Counted from the stretch's first letter, positions 18,184 to 27,555 are shown. The stretch is 64,000 nt of DNA from Solirubrobacteraceae bacterium (GCA_030447505.1 JAUJOT010000001.1:186001-250000), one strand, 5' to 3'. Made by a program: numbers and translations. Notes: generated by a model not told the origin, from the letters alone.

Positions 18184-21100
18184 CTATGCCGCCTCACGCG
18201 TGACGGCAAGCAGCACGTCGGCGGCGCGCACGACGGCCGGAAAGCGCTGCTCGGGGTCGTCGGGCACGCGCAGCGACAGCTGGCTCTTGCCCGACTCGTA
18301 CAGCGCACCCGGGATCTCCGCGCGCACCCGCTTCGCGCGCACGGAGTCAAGCTCGATCGGCGTCACCGCGAGACGGCCGCCGCGGAACGAGACCGCCGTC
18401 GCGCCCGCCTGGCCGAGCTTGATGCGCGCGCGCTGCAGGTCGATCAGGTTCGACATCGGCTGCGGCAGCTCGCCGAAGCGGTCGGCGAGCTCGTCGCGCA
18501 GCAGCTCGAGGTCGGCGACGTCGACGGCGCCCGCGATCCGCCGGTGCACGTCGATCTTCGCCTGCTCGTAGGGGATGTAGTCGGCCGGCACGTAGGCGTC
18601 GACGTTGACGTCCAGGCGGACCGGCTCGGGAGCCTCGTAGCCCTCCCCGCCGTCGGCGCGCTCGGCCTCCGCGACGGCCTCGTCGAGCATCTGCATGTAC
18701 AGCTCGAAGCCCAGCGCGGCGACATGGCCGGACTGCTCGTCGCCGAGCAGGTTGCCGGCGCCGCGCAGCTCGAGGTCGCGCATCGCGATCTTGAAGCCCG
18801 CCCCGAGCTCGGTGTAGTCGCTCAGCGCCGCGAGCCGGTGCGCCGCGTCGGGCGTCAGCGACGCCGCGCTCGCGTACAGCAGGTAGGCGTAGGCGCGCTC
18901 GCGCGCGCGTCCGACGCGGCCGCGGATCTGGTAGAGCTGCGACAGGCCGAACACGTCCGCGCGGTCGACGATCAACGTGTTGGCCTGCGGGATGTCGATG
19001 CCCGACTCGATGATGCTCGTGCAGACCAGCACGTCGGCGTCGCCGCGCAGGAAGGACAGCATCCGCTCCTCGAGCTCGTGCTCGTCCATCTGCCCGTGCG
19101 CGACCTCGAAGCGCATCCCCGGACACAGGCCGCGCAGGCGCTCGGCCGTCTCGTCGATCGTCTCGACGCGGTTGTGCAGGAAGAACGCCTGTCCCCCGCG
19201 CGCGTGCTCGCGCACGAGCGCCTGCTTGACGAGCTCCTCGTCGTACTCGCCGACGTACGTCTTGACCGGGCGACGGCCCTCCGGCGGCGTGTTGATCACC
19301 GAGATGTCGCGCAGACCGGCAAGCGACATCTGCAGCGTGCGCGGGATCGGCGTGGCGCTCATCGAGATGACGTCGACGCGCAGCTTGAGCTGGCGCAGCA
19401 GCTCCTTCTGCTTGACGCCGAAGCGCTGCTCCTCGTCGACGATGATCAGCCCGAGCTCCTTTGCGCGCACGTCACGCGACAGCACGCGGTGGGTGCCGAT
19501 CAGGATGTCGACCGCTCCGCTCTGAAAGCCGTCGATCGCCTGCTTCTGCTCGGCCGCCGAGCGGAAGCGGCTGACGTGCGCGATCGTGAACGGGTAGTCC
19601 TTCAGGCGCTCGGAGAACGTGCCGAAGTGCTGCTGGGCGAGGATCGTCGTCGGCACGAGCATCAGCACCTGCCTGCCGGCGTCGGCGGCCTTGAACGCGG
19701 CCCGCAGCGCGACCTCCGTCTTGCCGAAGCCGACGTCGCCGCAGATCAGGCGGTCCATCGGGCGCTCCGTCTCCATGTCGGCCTTGACCTGCTCGATCGC
19801 CTCGGCCTGGTCGGCCGTCTCGTTGTAGGGGAAGGCGGCCTCGAACGTGCGCAGCCAGTCGCTGTCGGGCGGATAGGCCAGGCCGCTGCGCCGGCGCCGC
19901 TCGGCGTAGAGGTTGAGCAGCTCGCCGGCGAGCTCCTGGGCGGCACGGCGGGCGCGCGCCTTGAGGCGCTCCCAGGCCCTGCCGCCGAGCTTGGACAGCG
20001 TCGGCGCCGAGCCGCCGCCGGTCGCGCCGACGTAGCGGCTGATCTTCGCGAGCTGGTCGGAGGGAACGAAGACGCGGTCGTCGCCGTGGTACTCGAGGTA
20101 CAGGTAGTCGCGCGTCACACCGGCGACCGTCTTGGTCTCGAAGCCCGCGAAGCGCGCGATCCCGTGGTCCTCGTGGACGACGATGTCGCCCGTGCGCAGG
20201 TCGGCGAACGAGCGCAGCGCGCCCCTTCTGCGCGCCGCGACGTCGCGACCGGCCGTGCGCTCCTGGCGTCGGCGACGAAAGAGCCGGTGCTCGGGCAGGA
20301 CGGCGAGCTTCAGACCGGCCGCGATGAAGCCGTCGCGCAGGTTGACGTGCGCGAAGCGCAGCGGGTTGTCGTGGTCCCATCCCGTTGCGCCATCCCCCTC
20401 GCCCAACCACGACGACTTCAGCCGCGCGAGGTTGTACGCCGCGCGCTCGCCCTCCCCGCGCTGCGGCCAGGCGACGACGGTGCGATAGCCGGAGCGCACG
20501 AGCTTCTCGAGCTCGGGCTCGGCCTCCTTGAGCGAGCGCGCGGCGAGGTCGGGCGCCTGCGCGCGCAACTGCATGGTCTGGTCGCTGTCATAGGAGGACA
20601 GGCGCACGCGCGCGCGGGCGTCGAGCGCGGCGCTGATCTGCTCCGGCGCGACGTAGAGGTGGTGCGCGTCGGCGTCATGGAAGGCGGCGCAGACGTCCTG
20701 CCAGTGGTCGTCGAGCGCCGGCGTGATCTCCTCCTCGGCCGCGAGCAGCACGCCCGCGTCGGGCGCGAGATCGAGAAACGCGGCGAACCGGTCGACGGGC
20801 AGCAGCTCGGCGATGTCGGGCCGGTCCTCGGCTGACTCGAGCGCCGCGATCTCCGCAAGCTCGCGGTGCTCCGCCGCAAGCTCGGCGGCGGGCGCGATCT
20901 CGACCTCCTGCGTCTCCCCGAGCGAGCGCTGGGTGAACGTCGAGAACCAGCGCAGCGACTCGATCTCGACGTCGAACATGTCGACGCGCACGGCGCGGTC
21001 CTCGGTCGCCGGATAGATGTCCAGCAGGCCGCCGCGGGCGGCGAACTGGCCGCGCTCGGAGACCTGGTCGACGCGCTCGTAGCCGGCGGCGACGAGCTCC

Positions 21101-21570
21101 GCCATGCACTCGTCGAGGTCGAGCAGGTCGCCGACGCGCAGGCGAAACGAGCGCGGGCGCAGCGCCGGGTCGGGCACCTTCTCGCTCAGCGCGACGGCGG
21201 AGACGACGACGACCGGTGCTCCGTCCGCGCCGCTGTGGCGGTCGTCGTCGAGCAGCGCGTCGAGCGCCGCGACGCGCAGGCCGACGAGGTGCGGCGGCGG
21301 CGTCAGGTGCGACTCGTACGCGACGCCGCGGCTCGGGTAGAAGCGCACGTCGCGGGGCTGCAGCCAGGCGCGCAGGTCGGCGGCGAGGTCGCGCGCCTGG
21401 CGATCGTCGCCGGCGACGATCAGCGCCGGCCGCGCGCGATCCTCGTCGGCCAGCGCGGCCAGCACATAGGGCCTCAGCGATGAGGAGACGAACGCGGCGC
21501 CGCCGTCGCGGGCGAGCGTCGCGCCGTCGTCGGCGTCGGCGAGATGGGAGAGAAGCGGGCGCAGTGACAT
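18184..21570 (-). CDS. mfd: transcription-repair coupling factor Mfd
   Basis: A 1128-residue SF2 translocase that removes stalled RNA polymerase and recruits UvrA. It shows the UvrB-homology region at the N terminus, the RNA-polymerase-interacting/CarD-like module (GDIVVHEDHGIARF, near residue 480), Walker A GDVGFGKTEVALRAAFKA, DEEQRFG (DEEQ box), SATPIPRTLQ, the TRG/helicase motif QIRGRVGRARE and the C-terminal D7 domain. The ATG at 21570 gives a normal length; longer in-frame codons run into the divergent ferritin-like gene. No clear -10 or SD is seen. Confidence 0.97.
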   Translation of the reverse strand: MSLRPLLSHLADADDGATLARDGGAAFVSSSLRPYVLAALADEDRARPALIVAGDDRQARDLAADLRAWLQPRDVRFYPSRGVAYESHLTPPPHLVGLRVAALDALLDDDRHSGADGAPVVVVSAVALSEKVPDPALRPRSFRLRVGDLLDLDECMAELVAAGYERVDQVSERGQFAARGGLLDIYPATEDRAVRVDMFDVEIESLRWFSTFTQRSLGETQEVEIAPAAELAAEHRELAEIAALESAEDRPDIAELLPVDRFAAFLDLAPDAGVLLAAEEEITPALDDHWQDVCAAFHDADAHHLYVAPEQISAALDARARVRLSSYDSDQTMQLRAQAPDLAARSLKEAEPELEKLVRSGYRTVVAWPQRGEGERAAYNLARLKSSWLGEGDGATGWDHDNPLRFAHVNLRDGFIAAGLKLAVLPEHRLFRRRRQERTAGRDVAARRRGALRSFADLRTGDIVVHEDHGIARFAGFETKTVAGVTRDYLYLEYHGDDRVFVPSDQLAKISRYVGATGGGSAPTLSKLGGRAWERLKARARRAAQELAGELLNLYAERRRRSGLAYPPDSDWLRTFEAAFPYNETADQAEAIEQVKADMETERPMDRLICGDVGFGKTEVALRAAFKAADAGRQVLMLVPTTILAQQHFGTFSERLKDYPFTIAHVSRFRSAAEQKQAIDGFQSGAVDILIGTHRVLSRDVRAKELGLIIVDEEQRFGVKQKELLRQLKLRVDVISMSATPIPRTLQMSLAGLRDISVINTPPEGRRPVKTYVGEYDEELVKQALVREHARGGQAFFLHNRVETIDETAERLRGLCPGMRFEVAHGQMDEHELEERMLSFLRGDADVLVCTSIIESGIDIPQANTLIVDRADVFGLSQLYQIRGRVGRARERAYAYLLYASAASLTPDAAHRLAALSDYTELGAGFKIAMRDLELRGAGNLLGDEQSGHVAALGFELYMQMLDEAVAEAERADGGEGYEAPEPVRLDVNVDAYVPADYIPYEQAKIDVHRRIAGAVDVADLELLRDELADRFGELPQPMSNLIDLQRARIKLGQAGATAVSFRGGRLAVTPIELDSVRAKRVRAEIPGALYESGKSQLSLRVPDDPEQRFPAVVRAADVLLAVTREAA

Positions 21571-21715
21571 GGCAGGCGGAGCGACCGCGCTGGGCCGCGG
21601 CCGGGGCACCGATGAGTGTAGGTCGACGTTCTGGCGCCACCTTCTCGCATTGGCGTCATCCTGTTGGGTAGACCCGCCACAAAGCACCCAGCCCCACGAA
21701 AAGGGAGACACCCAC

Positions 21716-22540
21716 ATGTCGGAGTTCCTGCACTCGGTCTTCGAGTCCGTCGACGAGCAGCACCGAGACAAGCCGGCGGCGACGCGACGCCAGATCGTCG
21801 GCGGCGCCGCGGCGGCGCTCGGATCGATGGGGATGCTCGGCTGGGCGCAGAACGCCCACGCGCAGCTCCCGACGTCGGAGCGCAACGACAGTCCGAACAA
21901 GGTGCAGACGATCGTCAACGTGGCGGCGACGGCGGAGGTGCTGGCGACGATCGTCAACACCGTCGGGGCCGAGCGGGTGCCGCTCGATCCCGTGACGCTC
22001 GCCAACATTCGCGCGGCCGCGACCGAGGAGAAGATCCACTTCGACGTGCTGACGTCCGACGCCGTCGGTGCCAAGCCCGTGACGAAGCGGATCTGGGTTC
22101 CCAACGAGGTCTTCGCGAGCGCCGAGAACTTCCTCACGACGCTCGTCGTCGGCGATCAGATCTTCGTCAACGCCTACCTCCTCGCCGGCACCGTCTTCGC
22201 CCGCGCGGGCGGCTTGCGCGGCTCGCGCTTCTCGCGCTTCGCCGCGGAGTTCATGGGCGTCGAGGCGGTCCACCGTGCGCTTGCGCTGCAGTCGCTCGGG
22301 CGGCTCGGCAACGATCGCGTGTTCATGAAGTTCGGTCAGAGGGAGCCCGTGCCCGGCCTACCCACGACCGGTCAGGGCGGCTTCTACAAGATCACCGACG
22401 CCGTCACGATCCTCGAGTCCGTCGGCTTCGGCTTCGGCAAGCAGGGCTCGAAGGCGGGCGCGTTCTACGACTACGATACGGTCGCGGCGCGCACGCCGAC
22501 CGCAGCGCAGACGGGCGTCAACACGCTCACGCTGTCGTAG
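21716..22540 (+). CDS. ferritin-like domain protein with Tat-type signal
   Basis: A 274-residue protein. Residues 20-50 (ATRRQIVGGAAAALGSMGML, ending AHA) have a twin-arginine, then hydrophobic, then AxA layout, so export by Tat is likely. The mature part matches the ferritin-like (DUF4439/Dps-related helical bundle) proteins of actinobacteria, with EEKIHFDVLT and FMGVEAVHRALAL giving E-x-x-H metal ligands. The AAGGGAG ribosome-binding site lies 8 bases upstream. It is inserted on the opposite strand inside the pth-mfd pair. Confidence 0.75.
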   Translation: MSEFLHSVFESVDEQHRDKPAATRRQIVGGAAAALGSMGMLGWAQNAHAQLPTSERNDSPNKVQTIVNVAATAEVLATIVNTVGAERVPLDPVTLANIRAAATEEKIHFDVLTSDAVGAKPVTKRIWVPNEVFASAENFLTTLVVGDQIFVNAYLLAGTVFARAGGLRGSRFSRFAAEFMGVEAVHRALALQSLGRLGNDRVFMKFGQREPVPGLPTTGQGGFYKITDAVTILESVGFGFGKQGSKAGAFYDYDTVAARTPTAAQTGVNTLTLS

Positions 22541-22685
22541 CCGGGGTCCGCCGAGGACCCTGCACGGCCTGGAGCGCGGCGAGGATCGCGTCGGCGGAGC
22601 GGTCGGCGTCGGCGGCATCGCTGTCTGCGAAGCGCACGAGCACCTGGTTGAGGACGACGTCGTTGAGGATCTCGACGGCGTCGTC
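22527..22685 (-). pseudogene. scar of a PLP-dependent decarboxylase C terminus
   Basis: Directly after the pth stop, in the same frame, the minus strand reads VEILNDVVLNQVLVRF and then DADRSADAILAALQAV before a stop. These two pieces match separated parts of the C-terminal domain of actinobacterial PLP-dependent amino-acid decarboxylases (GadB/DDC fold). The 40-50 residues that should join them are missing and there is no start codon. It is a deleted remnant, and its final bases overlap the ferritin-like gene end. Confidence 0.6.
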
Positions 22686-23276
22686 CTAGAGCTCGCGCGC
22701 GCCGAGCACGACCGCCTCGGCAGCGCGAGCGGCGTCGTCGACGAGCTGCGCGATCTCGGTCTTCGACTGGCGAAACGCGCCGAGCACGTGCGCGGCGACG
22801 ATCTCGGGATCGGTCGAGTCCGGCCGGCCGACGCCGACCCGCACGCGCGCGAAGTCCGCGCCGCCCAGCTCGGCCTTCAGCGACTTCAGTCCGTTGTGAC
22901 CGGCGAGGCCGCCGCCGAGCCGGGTGCGCACGTCGCCGAACGGCAGGTCGATCTCGTCGTGGACGACGAGCACGCGCTCGAGCGGGACGCGGTAGGCGCC
23001 GCGCGCGGGGCCGACGGAGCGGCCGGCCTCGTTCATGTAGGTCTGCGGCAGCAGCACCGCGACGCGCGGTCCGCCGGGACCGCTGCGCCCCTCCGTCAGC
23101 AGCCCCTGGAACCTCGTCTTCGCGCGCGGGAGATCCCAGCGCTCGGCGAGCAGGTTGGCGACCTCGAAGCCGACGTTGTGCGGCGAGCCCGCGTAGCGCG
23201 AGCCGGGATTGCCGAGTCCGACGAGCAGCCAGTCGACCGGTGCGCTCAGTGCCCCGCCGCGACCGCGCAGGCGCAC
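22686..23276 (-). CDS. pth: peptidyl-tRNA hydrolase
   Basis: A 196-residue enzyme that frees tRNA from drop-off peptidyl-tRNA. Catalytic and substrate residues are in place: VGLGNPG, the histidine of SPHNVGFE, the asparagine of TYMNEAG, the aspartate of HDEIDLPFGD and the GLAGHNGLKS loop. The N terminus from the GTG at 23276 has about 12 extra residues before the fold, so the true start might be a little downstream. It lies 9 bases from rplY, as in the ctc-spoVC pair of Bacillus. Confidence 0.95.
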   Translation of the reverse strand: MRLRGRGGALSAPVDWLLVGLGNPGSRYAGSPHNVGFEVANLLAERWDLPRAKTRFQGLLTEGRSGPGGPRVAVLLPQTYMNEAGRSVGPARGAYRVPLERVLVVHDEIDLPFGDVRTRLGGGLAGHNGLKSLKAELGGADFARVRVGVGRPDSTDPEIVAAHVLGAFRQSKTEIAQLVDDAARAAEAVVLGAREL

Positions 23277-23285
23277 GGCCGGCTG

Positions 23286-23978
23286 CTACTCCCTGGAGGC
23301 GTCGCCCGCGTCGGCGGGCACGTCGCCCGCGGCGGCGTCCGCGGCCGAGCCCTCGGCCCGGCCGGCGCCCTCGCCGACGATCCCGGTCTCGGCTTCGATG
23401 TCGTCGCCCTCGGACTCGATCCGGGGCGGGGTGAGCGTCGCGACGACGGTCTCCTCGAGGTCGTCGAGCAGCGTGATCGCGGCGGGCGCCGTCAGCTCCG
23501 CGAGCGTGATCGTGTCGTTGATCTGCATCTCGGAGACGTCATGCGAGATCGACTCGGGGATCGCCGTCGGCAGCGCCTCGATGTTCAGCTCGCGCGTGAT
23601 CTGCTCGAGCACGCCGCCTTCCTTGACGCCGGGGGCGTCGTCGCCGCCGGTCAGCTCGAGCGGCACGACCGCGTGGATCGCGACGTCGAGGTTCACGCGC
23701 AGCAGGTCGACGTGCATCGTCTCGCCGCGCACGGGGTGGTATTGCGCGCTCTTGAGGATCGCGGGGCTGGCGCTGTCGCCGTCGCTGACCTCGAGCACGG
23801 CGCCGCTGGCGGCAAGCGCGTGGCGCAGCTCGCGCGCGTCGACGCTGAAGGCCAGCGGCTCGGCGTCGCCGCCGTAGAGGATCCCGGGAACCCGGCCGCT
23901 GCGGCGCAGGCGGCGTGTCGCACGCGAACCCTCGGGCTGGCGCGGAGAGATGGGAAGCTTCGTCGTCTGCGATGCCAT
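23286..23978 (-). CDS. rplY: 50S ribosomal protein L25 / general stress protein Ctc
   Basis: A 230-residue long-form L25 (TL5/Ctc) that binds 5S rRNA. Residues 18-35 (GSRATRRLRRSGRVPGILYG) are the 5S-binding signature. A C-terminal beta domain runs to about residue 190, and an acidic Ala/Glu/Asp tail of about 40 residues ends the chain. TACCCT lies 11 bases upstream of the ATG. The gene is separated from prs, its ancestral neighbour, by a 5-kb accessory block. Confidence 0.92.
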   Translation of the reverse strand: MASQTTKLPISPRQPEGSRATRRLRRSGRVPGILYGGDAEPLAFSVDARELRHALAASGAVLEVSDGDSASPAILKSAQYHPVRGETMHVDLLRVNLDVAIHAVVPLELTGGDDAPGVKEGGVLEQITRELNIEALPTAIPESISHDVSEMQINDTITLAELTAPAAITLLDDLEETVVATLTPPRIESEGDDIEAETGIVGEGAGRAEGSAADAAAGDVPADAGDASRE

Positions 23979-24027
23979 GGCGACCGGGAAGGGTAGCGGA
24001 CGCGCGCCGGCCGTCCGTGGCGCGCCG

Positions 24028-25902
24028 CTACTGCCCGCCGAGCTGCGGCGTCGCGGCGAACAGCCGCTGCACGTCGAACCACGCCGGCTTCTTGGACCCG
24101 TCGAAGCGCAGCAGCCCCTTCTCGTGGACCGGCGGGTTCGGGCGCGGGTTGCCGCCGTCCCAGTTCGGGCGCACGCGGAACTCCTGCAGCGCCCAGTATA
24201 ACGAGCCGCTCAGCCACGCCTTCGAGCCGTGGACGGCGAGGTGGTAGTTCACGAAGTCCTGCTGGTGCTGGAACGTTCCCTTCTCCTCGAGCGGGCCGTC
24301 GCGGTTGGCCTCGGCGCCGAACTCCGAGACGAAGATCGCCTTGTTCGGGTAGCAGGCGCGGACGGAGTCGAGATACTCAGACAGCGCGTCTCGATCGGCG
24401 ATCTGCCCGTTCGGGCCGGGGTACCAGCCGAAGTACTCGTTGATCCCGATGACGTCGAGCGCCGTGTACTGCGGGCGGCAGCCCGCCGACGGGTAGCCGG
24501 CGACCGCGAGTCCGACCGGCCGCGACGGGTCAAGCGCCTTGGCCTGGCGCACCGCCCGCTCGATGTAGAAGCTCTGCACCGGACCCGGCCGTGCCGACAG
24601 CTCGTTGCCGATCGACCAGAGCATGATCGACGGGTGGTTCTGGTTGGCGAGGATGTTGGACTCGAGCTCGCGCGCGGCGAGCTTGCGGACCATCTCGCGC
24701 TTGAGGTACTGCGTCTTGACGGCGTAGACCGGGATCTCCGACCAGACGAGCAGGCCCATGCGGTCGGCCAGCTCGTGCATCTCGGGATGCAGGGGATAGT
24801 GCGAGCGGATCATGGTCGCGCCGAGCTCCTTGGCCTGCGCCGCGATCTGCGCGCGGCGTGCGCTGTCGATCGCGAAGCCCCGCCGTGGGTCGTCCTCGTG
24901 CAACCCGACGCCGCGCACGTTCATTGCACGGCCGTTGAGCGTCAGCTTGCCGCCCGAGACCGCGACCGAGCGGATGCCGCTCTTCAGCCTGTAGCCGAGC
25001 ACGCGCCGGCTCCCGGCGCGGACGCTGAAGCGGGCCCGGTAGAGGTACGGCCTGGCCGGCGACCAGAGCCGCGGCTCCGCCACCCGGATGCGCGCCTCGA
25101 AGCTCTTGAAGTCCCTCGCGCCGACGCGGCGCGTGCCGAGGTTCATCGCCCGGCCGCCGAAGCTGCCGCTGACGCGCACGGTCGTCGTGCTATCGGCGTG
25201 GTTGCGGACCACGACGCGCGCGAGCACGCTCGCGGTACACGTCGCGCAGGGCAGGTCGGGACGCACGACGACGCTCGTGATGTCGACGCGGTCGACGCGC
25301 TGCAGGTAGACCTCGCGCAGCAGGCCGCCGTAGTTCCACCAGCCGCCGGCGGGGTCGCCCGAGCCGGTCAGGCCCGACGGCGGGAAGTCCGTGCGCAGGC
25401 GGCGGTTGTCGACGCGCACGACGAGGCGGTTGGTTCCCCGGCGCTTCAGGACGCTGCGCGGCAGGCGCAGGTCCCACGGCAGGTAGGCGCCGGTATTACG
25501 ACCGATCGGCCGGCCGTTGAGCCACACCTGGGCGCGGTAGTTGACCGACTCGAAGCGCACGAGCCAATCCATTCGCGAGCGCCGATCGGGCAGGCGGAAG
25601 TCCTTGCGATACCAGGCGACGGTGCCGGTCATCGAGGCAACGGAGTTGTCGCCCGCGTTCCAGCTGTTCGGCACGGTCGTCTTCGTCCAGCCGTCCGTCG
25701 TGCTCTGGCGCTGGAAGCGCTGCTCGGTCCCCTGGCCGCCGTCGAGGCGAAACAGCCAGTCGCCGCCGAGCAGGTAGCGGTTGTCGGGCCCGTCCTTGTA
25801 GATCGTGCCGCGCGTGATGCCGTCAGCGGCGAGCGCGGGGGCGGCGCACGCCAGCGCGGCGAGCAGTAGGAGCGTGAGCGTGGGTGCGAGCAGGCGGCGC
25901 AT
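24028..25902 (-). CDS. secreted family 2 glycoside hydrolase (beta-glucuronidase/galactosidase type)
   Basis: About 624 residues. The Sec signal peptide (RLLAPTLTLLLLAALA, cleavage after ALA) is followed by the GH2 sugar-binding jelly roll (VNYRAQVWLNGRPIG), an Ig-like domain and the TIM barrel. The acid/base glutamate is in WSIGNELS and the nucleophile in FVSEFGAE. It should remove beta-linked sugars outside the cell. A TTA leucine codon lies at 24201-24199, the only one I found in a real gene here. GTG at 25917 is an alternative start five codons upstream. It may be co-transcribed with the two genes before it. Confidence 0.87.
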   Translation of the reverse strand: MRRLLAPTLTLLLLAALACAAPALAADGITRGTIYKDGPDNRYLLGGDWLFRLDGGQGTEQRFQRQSTTDGWTKTTVPNSWNAGDNSVASMTGTVAWYRKDFRLPDRRSRMDWLVRFESVNYRAQVWLNGRPIGRNTGAYLPWDLRLPRSVLKRRGTNRLVVRVDNRRLRTDFPPSGLTGSGDPAGGWWNYGGLLREVYLQRVDRVDITSVVVRPDLPCATCTASVLARVVVRNHADSTTTVRVSGSFGGRAMNLGTRRVGARDFKSFEARIRVAEPRLWSPARPYLYRARFSVRAGSRRVLGYRLKSGIRSVAVSGGKLTLNGRAMNVRGVGLHEDDPRRGFAIDSARRAQIAAQAKELGATMIRSHYPLHPEMHELADRMGLLVWSEIPVYAVKTQYLKREMVRKLAARELESNILANQNHPSIMLWSIGNELSARPGPVQSFYIERAVRQAKALDPSRPVGLAVAGYPSAGCRPQYTALDVIGINEYFGWYPGPNGQIADRDALSEYLDSVRACYPNKAIFVSEFGAEANRDGPLEEKGTFQHQQDFVNYHLAVHGSKAWLSGSLYWALQEFRVRPNWDGGNPRPNPPVHEKGLLRFDGSKKPAWFDVQRLFAATPQLGGQ

Positions 25903-25944
25903 CTGTCGTCGGCGCACAACACCGCCTGCCGACGCGAGTTGTGC

Positions 25945-26406
25945 TCATGCCGCCGGCTTGGACGGGCAGCTCGACTCGCGGCCGATCGGGGCTGTGACGC
26001 GCAGGAGGCTAACCGACGTCCCGGCGAAGACGTTGCCCTTGCGGCGCACGAGCACGCACTGCACGGTGGTCAGCCGGCCCGGCGTGAACCAGACGACGCG
26101 CGTGAACCTCGTCCGGGAGGAGAGCGCATGGGCCGTCTGTGACTGGTAGAGCGCGATCTTCAGGTCGCCCCTGCTGCGCAGGCGGTCGGCGTTGCGGCGC
26201 ACGATCGCGACGCAGGCGGGATCGTCGCAGTCCTCGAGGCGGCGCAGCATCGCGCGCGCGTCACCGCGCGCCTGATCGGTCAGCAGCTTCGTCACCTTGC
26301 CGCGCTCGACGGTGTCGTTGTTGACCCAGCGCGCGATCAAGAAGGAGATCCCGAGGAACGCGACGACGGCCGCGGCGATGAGCACGGGGCGCTTCACACG
26401 CCCCAT
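25945..26406 (-). CDS. membrane-anchored protein of unknown function
   Basis: A 153-residue protein. The N-terminal membrane anchor covers about residues 8-25 (VLIAAAVVAFLGISFLIA). The outer domain has two cysteines spaced CDDPAC, with two more in VQCVLV and ESSCPSK, that could form disulfides; its repeated beta pattern ends in RVVWFTPGRLTTVQCVLV. I do not recognise the family. It begins 11 bases after the upstream gene and is probably in its operon. Confidence 0.68.
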   Translation of the reverse strand: MGRVKRPVLIAAAVVAFLGISFLIARWVNNDTVERGKVTKLLTDQARGDARAMLRRLEDCDDPACVAIVRRNADRLRSRGDLKIALYQSQTAHALSSRTRFTRVVWFTPGRLTTVQCVLVRRKGNVFAGTSVSLLRVTAPIGRESSCPSKPAA

Positions 26407-26417
26407 TGTGGCCTGCG

Positions 26418-27116
26418 TCAGCCGGCGCGGTGGAAGTCGTCGCCGTTGAGCTCGAGGAAGCGCATCACCGACGCGTCCTGATGGTCGAGCCACTGCGCGG
26501 TTCGGCGAGCGTGCTCCGCCGCGCGCTCCTCGAAGTCCTCGAGACAGCTCTCCGGGTCGTCGGAGAGCTGGTAGACGTGCGCCAGGTCCTGCTGGGCGCA
26601 GACGATGCCAAGCGGCGGGCGGCCCTCGGCCAGTGTGCGCGCACCGCAGACCGCGGCCACGAACAGGCGCCGCTCGGGCGCGGACAGCGCGACCGGCATC
26701 AGGCGGTGGGCGGGCAGCCTGACGTCGAGCTCGATCGACCGGTCAAGTGCGACGTCCCCGCCCGTCGCCGCGGCGAGCGGGCCGGCCCAGACGGCGAGCA
26801 CGTTGTCGGCGGCGACGATCGCGTCGCGCAGTGCGCGCGCCTGCGCGGCGTAGAGCTCCTCGGCCTCGTCGCGCGAGCCGGCGTCGGCAAGGTCGAGATC
26901 GCACGGGACGCGCAGCAGCTCGGAGGCCCCGACGGCGCAGCCGGCGCCGCGTCCGCCGTTCGTGACGTAGGTCTGCAGCGTGCCGAGATCGCGGCGGCCG
27001 TGGAAGATGACGGTCAGCGCCTCGGAGAGCGGAAGCTCGGACACCTTGAGCGCGACGGCCGCGCAGGCTTCGGCGTCGGTGAGCGCGCGCTGGAGTAGAT
27101 CGTCGGAGTCGGTCAT
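26418..27116 (-). CDS. uncharacterised cytoplasmic protein
   Basis: A 232-residue, Ala/Leu-rich protein without signal or membrane segments. LPLSEALTVIFHGRRDLGTL and a C-terminal LEDFEERAAEHARRT helix stand out, with HxxD-like clusters at the end. No family is recognised. An AGGGAAGG ribosome-binding site precedes the ATG, which makes this the likely first gene of a unit with the membrane protein and the GH2 enzyme. Confidence 0.68.
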   Translation of the reverse strand: MTDSDDLLQRALTDAEACAAVALKVSELPLSEALTVIFHGRRDLGTLQTYVTNGGRGAGCAVGASELLRVPCDLDLADAGSRDEAEELYAAQARALRDAIVAADNVLAVWAGPLAAATGGDVALDRSIELDVRLPAHRLMPVALSAPERRLFVAAVCGARTLAEGRPPLGIVCAQQDLAHVYQLSDDPESCLEDFEERAAEHARRTAQWLDHQDASVMRFLELNGDDFHRAG

Positions 27117-27160
27117 GTCGGGCCTTCCCTGGGTTCCGACTCATGGTGACGCGCCGGGGG

Positions 27161-27166
27161 TACCCT
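27161..27166 (+). promoter_or_regulatory. -10 box of the DUF4235 gene
   Basis: TACCCT, with 8 bases to the ATG at 27175. Confidence 0.5.
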
Positions 27167-27174
27167 GCGCAAGC

Positions 27175-27450
27175 ATGAAGCTTCTCTACAAGCCCTTCGG
27201 GATCGTCATCGGGCTGATCGCGGGCATCCTTGCGCGGCAGGTCTTCAATCAGGTCTGGGGTCACATCGACGACCGCGAGCCTCCCAAGGCCACGACCGAG
27301 GAGTCTTCCTGGGGCAGGGTCCTCGGCGCAGCGGCGGTTCAGGGCGCGACGTTCGCGGTGACGAAGGCGGCCGTCACCCGCAGCGGCGCCAAGGGCTTTC
27401 ACTGGCTGACCGGGATCTGGCCCGGGGAGAAGCGGCCCGAGAAGGAGTAG
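27175..27450 (+). CDS. DUF4235 small membrane protein
   Basis: A 91-residue protein with the DUF4235 pattern: MKLLYKPFGIVIGLIAGILA, a polar middle beginning VWGHIDDREPPK, and a second amphipathic helix (AAAVQGATFAVTKAAVTRS). The family is common in actinobacterial membranes and has no known function. The start is fixed by the family N terminus and the -10 box. Confidence 0.85.
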   Translation: MKLLYKPFGIVIGLIAGILARQVFNQVWGHIDDREPPKATTEESSWGRVLGAAAVQGATFAVTKAAVTRSGAKGFHWLTGIWPGEKRPEKE

Positions 27451-27555
27451 GGCCCGCCGGTCCTACGCTCGGGCAGTGCGGTCCGACGGGCCCAGCGACG
27501 GAGCCTGACGGGTGCTTGTCGGCGTCTGGACGAAGGTTCGAGATGCCACGGGGAG

